From positions 99,394 through 163,393 of the forward strand of contig JAFWXW010000038.1 in the NCBI GenBank assembly GCA_017517845.1: a DNA stretch of 64,000 nt, read 5' to 3'. Positions 8,414 through 17,200 of the stretch are shown here, piece after piece (positions within the stretch are counted from its first letter, which is position 1; each line of letters opens with the position of its first letter). This DNA comes from Paludibacteraceae bacterium (GTDB lineage: Bacteria > Bacteroidota > Bacteroidia > Bacteroidales > Paludibacteraceae). Under the pieces are notes generated by a model, which worked only from the letters and a program-made list of their open reading frames with translations, searched no databases and had not been told where the DNA came from. The translations under genes were made by a program, and so were the position numbers.

Positions 8414-9924
8414 GAAAATTAATATTCATCATATTATCAATATTGTTTAGTCACATTCTATGTGCTAAGGTGTTTATAGAAATACACACTTTAGATAGTG
8501 TCGCTATATTTAACGCTGAAAATATAGATAGTATTAGTCTCATAGAACCAGCTCCAACATTTGTTAAGGATATAAATAAGAAAAAATATACAGTTGGTCC
8601 TCTTGGCAACAATTATTGGATGCTTGAAGATTTGGAGTGTGCTATTTTTGACACCTTATCTATTCATCGTAGTAAATCATTATCAGCAAGCGAAGATTCA
8701 ACACTCGCACCTTATAACAAAGGAATACATTATAACTGGACTGCTGCAAATGGTTTAATAGACCCTCCATATACTCTGACTACTACAAGAAATCAAGGAA
8801 TTTGCCCAAACAAATTTCATATTCCAAGCAAAACTGAATGGGAAAATTTATTTGCATCCGTAGAACATAAAGGTTCTACACCACTTAGAAACCAAAATTG
8901 GCAAATAACAAATGATGGCCTACAAAGACAAGGAGAAAGCACTGAAAAAGGTTTTAATTCATCTGCTTCTGGTTATGCTAAAGGTTCACAAATAAAAGAT
9001 AGTAATATTCTTTCTTCTTATTGGTCTTCTGAATCACTTTCTGAAACTAGTGCCCTTGCCACTCGTTTAGATGCTACTGGTTCATTATCATTTTCTAGTG
9101 AGAATAAAGAACTAGGCAAATCTGTACGTTGTGTATGGGATGGTCAAACAGATAGAGACTGGCTTTATGTTTGTCAAAAAGATGTTCAAGACGAAGAGAA
9201 AAAGGTTTTACGATACAAAATAGAAAAAATTAAGCTGATTATTATAAAAGATTACATAAGTAGTGGCACTATAACAGATACAGAGAATCATACATACAGA
9301 ACTAAACGCTATGGTTCTACAAGTTGGATGATAGAGGATTTAGTTAGTTCGTTATCTATTCAAGGAGTGAATTGCAACGCTACACAAAAAACTAATAACT
9401 ATTTTTCAAAAGATGTTATCAATAATATATGTCCCAAAGGCTGGAGATTACCTAAACAAGAAGATTATAAAAAGTTAGTAAAAAACGATATTGATAACAC
9501 TTTTGTCAGAGATTTCAAATCTGCTATATATAAAGATGATAAAATATTCTCAGACGGAGCAGAAGCTCTATACTGGGTTGAAGACTTCACAACTGGTAGT
9601 TATGAAGAAAACGGAGAAACTAAATTTTACATAAAAGGTATTCCATATTTTGAAAATTATAATGGCTATTCCTCTCGTTTTTCTTTTGTAGAAATAAGCA
9701 ATACTATTCCTTTAATGCCTTGTCGCTGCGTTCAAGACTTAACAGAACCAAAACTAAAATGTCGTGAAACAAAGAAAAGTGATACCACAAATATAGGCAT
9801 TTGGCAAACTAAGGATTATCCTACAATAAAATTTACTCAAAACAACAACGCAGAAAACGTAATGTATATAGAAAATGCTGATAGTAATGTATATTACGAT
9901 AAATTCTCTGTAGAAATAAAATGA
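8410..9924 (+). CDS. Exported protein with two FISUMP domains
   Basis: 504 residues with a signal peptide (MRKLIFIILSILFSHILC). Two copies of the Fibrobacter succinogenes major paralogous domain are visible. The first spans about residues 58-240 (NNYWMLEDL, NQGICPNKFHIPSKTEWENL, YWSSE, SVRCVWD). The second spans about 287-445 (TSWMIEDL, NNICPKGWRLPKQEDYKKL, PCRCVQD). FISUMP domains resemble formylglycine/lectin-type folds and occur on surface proteins; no reaction is known for them. The start overlaps the vWA gene by 4 bp and the end overlaps the next gene by 4 bp, so translation is probably coupled. It is likely an envelope partner of the RHS protein. Confidence 0.82.
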   Translation: MRKLIFIILSILFSHILCAKVFIEIHTLDSVAIFNAENIDSISLIEPAPTFVKDINKKKYTVGPLGNNYWMLEDLECAIFDTLSIHRSKSLSASEDSTLAPYNKGIHYNWTAANGLIDPPYTLTTTRNQGICPNKFHIPSKTEWENLFASVEHKGSTPLRNQNWQITNDGLQRQGESTEKGFNSSASGYAKGSQIKDSNILSSYWSSESLSETSALATRLDATGSLSFSSENKELGKSVRCVWDGQTDRDWLYVCQKDVQDEEKKVLRYKIEKIKLIIIKDYISSGTITDTENHTYRTKRYGSTSWMIEDLVSSLSIQGVNCNATQKTNNYFSKDVINNICPKGWRLPKQEDYKKLVKNDIDNTFVRDFKSAIYKDDKIFSDGAEALYWVEDFTTGSYEENGETKFYIKGIPYFENYNGYSSRFSFVEISNTIPLMPCRCVQDLTEPKLKCRETKKSDTTNIGIWQTKDYPTIKFTQNNNAENVMYIENADSNVYYDKFSVEIK

Positions 9925-11231
9925 CAAATATTAGAAAATACATATTAGCAATACTTATTTCCCTTCTTTGCTGTACTATATACGCTTTTGAAGGTGGTAT
10001 CCCATTTATACAGCACTCAGATTCTATTTTTGGAGCATATTCTGTAGCTATAAAAGATTTAAACACTTCTGGATTGAGCATTATTGGAGTGGCTAAAATG
10101 AATGGAACAAAAACCTCGTTACTATGGAATGTAAGTAGAAAAGATACTATTGCCACATCTTTTACATCAAATTGGTTTGGAAAAGAAGATAATATCATTG
10201 ACTATAGCGAGCAAACAAAGAAAGCAGATTCTCTATGTATCTTTACACATACAATGGGAATAAATAAAAAAGATGAATCTATTATGAATAGTCATCTTTA
10301 TATAGGCAAAGATTATAATAATACAGTAGCAAATCTACTATCTATTAAAAACAATACAGAAGAGCCGCTTGTAGAATATATGGTATATGATAAGATTCTA
10401 AATGCTTCTGCTAGACGAATGGTAGAAAGTTTTCTTGCTATAAAATATGGCATTAGCCTAAACCAAGAGAATCCAACAGATTACATCAATGCAAAAGGAG
10501 ATATTATTTGGGATGGAAGAAATAATAAATCATATAATGAAGATATAGCTGGTATAGGTAGAGACGACAACACTTTGCTAAATAAAAAACGAGGTAGTAG
10601 CATAAAGTCTCCCCTGTCTCCTATAGTTTCCACATCACAAGACCTTTCTGACGGCATGTATCTAATGTGGAGCCACAATGGCGAATCTCCAAGAAGAAGA
10701 ATTTGGTCACTTTCCCCTACTGGAGAATGGGATAATACTCCATGTAATTTTCAGTTTAAAATAGGCGGAGAAGAAAATCTTCCCTTTTTAGAAAAAGATG
10801 AAATTTACACCATGCTAATAGATAGTAGTGGGATAGGCGAATTTGACACAAGTTCTACTATAAGCTATCCTTGTCAATATATTGATTCAGAGAATATTGT
10901 ATTTTCAAATATCAAAATTCCTACATCACAATCACACTTCACTATCTCTAAAAGAGAACTTACAGATGAGGAAAAAGAAAACCCATATCAATATATTTTT
11001 GTGCACCCAAGTCCATCAATAGACGGACATATATTTGTTGAATGTAGATTGTGGGAAATTACTCCAATCAAGGTTGAAATATATAATGTAGTAGGACAAC
11101 CTATTTTTAATGGTTACTTCTCTGATTCTAATTACTATAATGTAAAGGCAACTCTTCCTGCTTCTGGTACATACGTAATCATAGTTAAGATTGAGGAGCA
11201 AGTATTAACGTATAAAGTAGTGAGAATATAA
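9921..11231 (+). CDS. T9SS-exported surface protein with DUF8202-like domain
   Basis: 436 residues with a signal peptide (ILAILISLLCCTIYA). The central block RRMVESFLAIKYGISL, followed about 25 residues later by IIWDGRNN and then DIAGIGRDD (about residues 158-215), matches the DUF8202 pattern found in large Bacteroidetes surface proteins. From about residue 355 the protein has a type A T9SS C-terminal domain: a VHPSPS-like start, VEIYNVVGQPIFNG, and an end with LPASGTYVIIVK...VVRI. It should therefore cross the outer membrane through the type IX system and be anchored or released. It overlaps its upstream neighbour by 4 bp and its downstream neighbour by 1 bp (TAATG). Confidence 0.85.
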   Translation: MTNIRKYILAILISLLCCTIYAFEGGIPFIQHSDSIFGAYSVAIKDLNTSGLSIIGVAKMNGTKTSLLWNVSRKDTIATSFTSNWFGKEDNIIDYSEQTKKADSLCIFTHTMGINKKDESIMNSHLYIGKDYNNTVANLLSIKNNTEEPLVEYMVYDKILNASARRMVESFLAIKYGISLNQENPTDYINAKGDIIWDGRNNKSYNEDIAGIGRDDNTLLNKKRGSSIKSPLSPIVSTSQDLSDGMYLMWSHNGESPRRRIWSLSPTGEWDNTPCNFQFKIGGEENLPFLEKDEIYTMLIDSSGIGEFDTSSTISYPCQYIDSENIVFSNIKIPTSQSHFTISKRELTDEEKENPYQYIFVHPSPSIDGHIFVECRLWEITPIKVEIYNVVGQPIFNGYFSDSNYYNVKATLPASGTYVIIVKIEEQVLTYKVVRI

Positions 11232-14200
11232 TGAGAAAAACATCGTTATACATATTAACTTGTCTTTTACTATTATTTGTAAGCTCTTGTATAAATAACA
11301 AAGATAGTAAATCAGAAGTAAAATCAACTGAAATTGATTCAATAGCTATCGTTATTGACACTATATCAACAAAAAAAGATTCTTCTATTAAGAAAAAAAC
11401 TATACTTTCTGTTAAGAAGAGGTTTCGCATAGGCAAACAAGATTCACTTTCGCTTAATAAGGCAAAAATATATGTTCCTAATGGCAGTTTATCTACAGAT
11501 AAAGAAATCTCTATTACAGCTATAGATAGCACTCAAATTGCAAAACTACCAATAGGAATGGTAAATGTTACAGCTGGTGCTGATGGTTATCGTTTTCTTC
11601 CACATGGAGAACACTTTGCTGCCAAGGCTGCTACTATTGTACTACCTTTTGACTCTATTAAAATACCTGCTGGATATACTACCAAAGATATTATCACATA
11701 TTATTACCATGAAAAATATAAACGTTGGGAACCACTTGTAAAAGATACCATAGATGCTAACAAACAATTAGCATATTCTCATACTGAACACTTTACAGAT
11801 ATGATTAATGGTATTTTAAAAGTGCCAGAGTCTCCAGAAACTGGTAATCTAACGCCAACATTTATTAGTGACTATAAACCAGTCAATCCTGCTTCGGGAA
11901 TTACCCAAATTCAGAAACCAACACCTAATGAACAAGGTACTGCGGTTCTAAATTATCCACTAAATATCCCTGCAGCTCGTGCTGGTTTAACCCCAAACAT
12001 TAGTCTTCAATATAGCAGTGATGGTGGAAGCTCATACGTTGGTTATGGTTTCTCTATCCCAATGGAAACAATAAGCATTGATACACGTTGGGGTTGTCCT
12101 ACATTTAGTGAAGAATATGAGAGTGAAAGTTATCTGCTAAATGGTGCCCAATTTACAGAAAAAGCCCACAACCATACACCAAAAAAGGAACAAGAAAGAA
12201 AAGACAAAAAAGAGTTTTATTTAAGAGTTGATGCAAATTTCTTAAACATTACCCGCTTTGGAAACTCTCCTAAAGACTACAAATGGGAAGTGGTTAGCAA
12301 AGATGGTTTAAAGAAAACCTTTACTGGTTTTGATGGTGTAATGAATTCCGTTTGCATTGAATCTACACCAACAGACAAAAACCAAATTACGTGGGTATTA
12401 ACTGAAGTAGAAGATATACATGGAAATACATGCTCTTATACTTATCAAAACTATGGTGGAACACTGTACCCTAAGAGTATAACATATACAGGACACAAAA
12501 CAAAAAATGAAAAGGGTCTTTACAATATTAGGTTTACATATTCCCCTGAAGTAGAAAACTTTGAACCTAAAAGACTTGATAAAACTAGTAACTTCCGTTT
12601 AGGTATTCAGCAAAATGATTTTATACTTTTATCAAAAATTGAAATCTACAACTCAGAAAAACTAGTAAGAGGGTATCGTTTTGAATATACAAAGGGAGCT
12701 TTCGAAAAAACTCATTTAACCTCTATTACTGAGTATGATAGTAAAAAAAATGATTTCTATAGTCATAGTTTTGAGTACTTTAATGATATAGAATCTGATT
12801 TATATGCAGAAGAAAAGCAGTGGAGTATATCTGATAGTTTGTATAAAAAAGGTTCTTTCTTTAAATCATCAAAAGACGGTTTTTCTGATGAGTTTTCAAT
12901 GCTACATGGCTCGCATAGTCAAGGCTTTAGCGTAGGAGGAGGTGCTCATGTAGGATTTGGTATTAACAGTTTCATCAATGTTTATGCAGGTTCTTCATAT
13001 AACTATAGTCAAAACGTAAATGACAATAAAATATCACTTACAGACCTTAATGGAGATGGTCTTGCAGATTTAATTTTTATACAAGACGGGGCTATATGTT
13101 ATAGAGAAAACATTACTCATAAGATAGCGGAAGAAAATAAGCAAGATACTACAGACTCAGACTCTGATTCAGAATCAGACAGCACTCAAAACGATGAAAA
13201 TACCAAAGAAGATGAAAATAAATCTCAATTTGGCGAAACCATTAAACTTAAAACCACACTTACATCATTCTCTTCGGGCAAGAGTGAAACACATACCCTA
13301 CTTACAGATGCAGGAGCACAAGTCTTCTTTATAAGTGGAAACGCTTGCTATTCTCACAATTGGCAAAAAAATAAAACGATGGTTTATTTGCACGACTTCA
13401 ATGCAGATGGACTTATTGATATTGCAAATAATGGTACCGTACATTTCAATCACATAGATTCTGAGGGTATTCCTACATTTACCACTACAAGTGAACCAAC
13501 TCCTTGTCCTATTATGGGGCTTAGTGTACCTATTGATGATGCTTTTATCCCAGATGTAAAAGCGGAGCAAGAAAGTCTGAGTGAACAATTCCCTCGTCAT
13601 GATGTTGTAAAGCTTTGGCGTGCACCATACGATGGAAAGATTACAATAAAGGCAGATATCTCTCTAAAAGAAAATAATGCAGATGGTGTTAAGTTTTCTA
13701 TACAACATAAAGACAAACTAGTTTATATAGACAGTACTATTACAGATGATAAAACAACTGTTAGCAAATCTGTAAAAGTACAGGCAGGAGATAAAATTTA
13801 CTTCCGTTTGCAATCGAGGTTTAATGCAGTAAATGACAATATTGAATTTACTCCCATAATTAAATACACAAAACTAACAGATGCCACAATAGACGAAAAT
13901 GGTTCTTTAGAAGAATACGTATCACAAGATGAATTCTTATACTGCGGAGCTCCAACTATTCCACTTTCTAAAACTGGAAGTATTCATATTGAGGCTCCAT
14001 TTAGTAAGAAAATCTTATCAGATGACATCTGCCTAATAGTTCGTAAAACTGTAGTGACGAACTATAATGAGGTTCTAAATGACACAAAAATAGAACCAAA
14101 TATAGTCTTTTCTGATATAGAACGTCGCTATTTAAAGGCAAGTGATATTCATAACAACGAACCTATGGATATTTACTTAACTGTGGACGATATTGACACC

Positions 14201-17200
14201 AACTCTGGTGCCTATCTTTCATTTATAGTTGAGTCACATAGCCAAATTAAATGGGAAAATATAACTTGGAAGCCTATCGCAACATACATAGGTGAAGAAG
14301 AACCTTTTGTTTATGTAGCACCAGAGCTTACCATGTATAACAAACATATTAAAAGAGCTGATTCAAAAGACATTCATGCACAGAAAGCAATACTAAATGT
14401 AGATTTTAGTGCCAAAGATTTAGAGGGGAACGAGATTACATCAGATTTGGTAAATTTTAGTCTAAAAGATAAAGACGGCAATGTCTATTTCTCTGCTCCA
14501 ATAAGTTCACTTCCTATTGAAATAAACATTCCTAAAAGGAATAACTTTTATGGAACTTTTCATGTAAAAAAAGAAGTATCATCATATACTAATGCAAGTT
14601 ATCTAATAAACGGCAATGTTTATCATGCAGCCATATACAGTACTTTTGACAATAATGACTTTGGACATCTTTATCGTGGCTGGGGACAGTTTGCATATAA
14701 CGGAGAAAATGAGCCAGATGAATTAATTAAAGAAGAGTTATTAAATGTAGATACAAGCCAGTATGAGGAAGTTGCAACAGATATTGATGCTAAAAACATA
14801 AATGATATAGACTCTACAAAAATTAAAAATTTACCAAGTGTCAATGACCAGTGGTTCTATATTATGCAGTTCTCTGCAAAAGAGGAGAGATATGAAAGTG
14901 TTGCTAATAACTCTTATGTTGCTGCAGATAAAATGAGTAGTTCACGTATAGGTCGTCAAGACTTGCACGTTGATGAGCCAGATTTCCCAACAGCAGGTAC
15001 TCCAGATGTTCCTGCAAAAGAAACCGCAGCTCCATATATAACAAGTAGTGGAGAAGGTGATAGTTTTACTGGTTCTGCAGGTGCTATAGCCACTATTGGT
15101 GGAGGCTGGAGCGAAACAACCTCATATAATGACCAATCACTTTTAGATATCAATGGAGATGGTTATCCTGATTGGATAAATCAAAAGGATAATTCTATAG
15201 AAGTAATATATACAAATGCAAACGGACAACTTACAGATAAGAAAATTTCATTTGATTTTAATCCATCTGTAGGTATATCTAAATCCGAGACTTTAACAAC
15301 AGGAGTTTCACTCTCTGCTACTACACCTCAATTAATAGCACCAATGGGTGATAAAGCCAATTGGCAAATACAACTTCAAAAAGAAGGTTCTTCATCAAAC
15401 AATACAACTTCAGCTTCTGTAAGTATTAGTGATAATTTCTCTTCTAGTAAACCTATTAGTGCGTCTGAATGGATAGACTTTAATGCAGACGGTCTGCTAG
15501 ACTATGTGTATCAGGTAGTAGAAAAAGATGAGAATAAAAAAGACATAAGCAAAATTTATATAAGATATAATATAGCAGGCACCTCATTTACAGAACCTTA
15601 CCTACTATTTGATAATACCGTTACCATTAATAAAGAATCATCAAGCACCGTAGGTGCTGGGTTAGGTGTAAATGTTTCTATCTGTGGACAAGCATCTGCA
15701 GGTGGTGGTGTAAGTATGACATATACAGACAATAAAAACCAAGCCACATTTAAGGATATGAACGGAGACGGTCTTGTGGATTATGTAATAAGTGATGGCT
15801 ATGGTAATACTGATATAATATACAATGTAGGAGGTAAATTACAAACCAAATCAAAGGTCGAAAAAGAAACACTGATTTCTTCAAAAAGTACATCTAGTTC
15901 TCTCTCATGTAATGTTGCTGTTCCTATCCAAATTAGCCTCGTAACTCTAACTCCAAGTGTTACTGGTTCATACTCAGACGGCATTAGTAAAGCAACCAAT
16001 GCCGTAATGGATATAGATGGCGACGGCTATGCAGACTTAGTAAATTCATATAACGCTGATAAACTTTCTTTCAGACGTAATAATACTGCTCGAACAGGTA
16101 AACTAAAATCTGTAACTCTGCCACTAAAAGGTAAAATTAACTTAGACTATACACCAAACCTACATAACTACAGAAACCCTCATGCTCGCTACTGTTTATC
16201 TATGGTAGAAGTAACTGGTGGAAGTAAAGAACTTGGTGCTACCTCATTTAAAGATACCATTACCTACAGCGGTGGTAATTATAACAGATGCGAAAGAACT
16301 TTCTTAGGATTTGACACTGTAAGCGTAAGTAACCTAAACACTTTGCAAGGTGATTCTATTTATAGAACCACTAAAACAGCATACGCTACCAATTCATTCT
16401 ATACAAAAGGTCTAGTACTTTCTACTAGCCTTTTAGATAGTTTAAATAATGTACTAAGCACCACAGAGTATGAATACTCCATAATAGGTGATACACTAAA
16501 AGAAGAACGTGTTTACCCAGCACTTATAAAAAAGACTAGTAATATATATGACCAAGAGAATGCTTTAAGCACCACTCGTACATATTCCTACGACAAACTT
16601 GGAAATCTAACCTCATATAGCATAGACGGAGAATTAAATGCGAATATCACCTATCATGACCACAAGGTAGTAAAAAATGCTCCTAAAAGCATTGAAGTAA
16701 CAGGAAGTGGCTCTACACTACAAAGAAGAAGTAGTGAACTTGATGACAAAGGAAATGTAACTCAAATTTCAGTGGCTGTAAACGATGCTGCGGAAGCTGT
16801 TTATGATATGGAGTATGATACCTACGGCAATGTAACTAAATTTACCAGACCAGAAAATAACAATGGTGAACGTGTTTCTGTTTCCGTAAAATATGATGAT
16901 ATTCACAACTTGTTCCCTACAGAAGTTTCTGACTCATACGGATTTACTTCATACACTGAATATGACAAAATATTTGGTCTTCCAACAAAACAAACCGATA
17001 TCAACGGCGCTATTATTGAATATAAATACGATGAAAAAGGTCGTTTGAGTACTATAACTGCACCTAAAGAAAAAGAAGTAGGAAAAGAACACACTCTTAA
17101 ATTTGAATATATACTAGATGGAGAAGTTTACAAAGGTATAACCCATCATAATACTCCAGAAGGTGGATTTGAGATACATGCTTATATCGACTCACTTGGA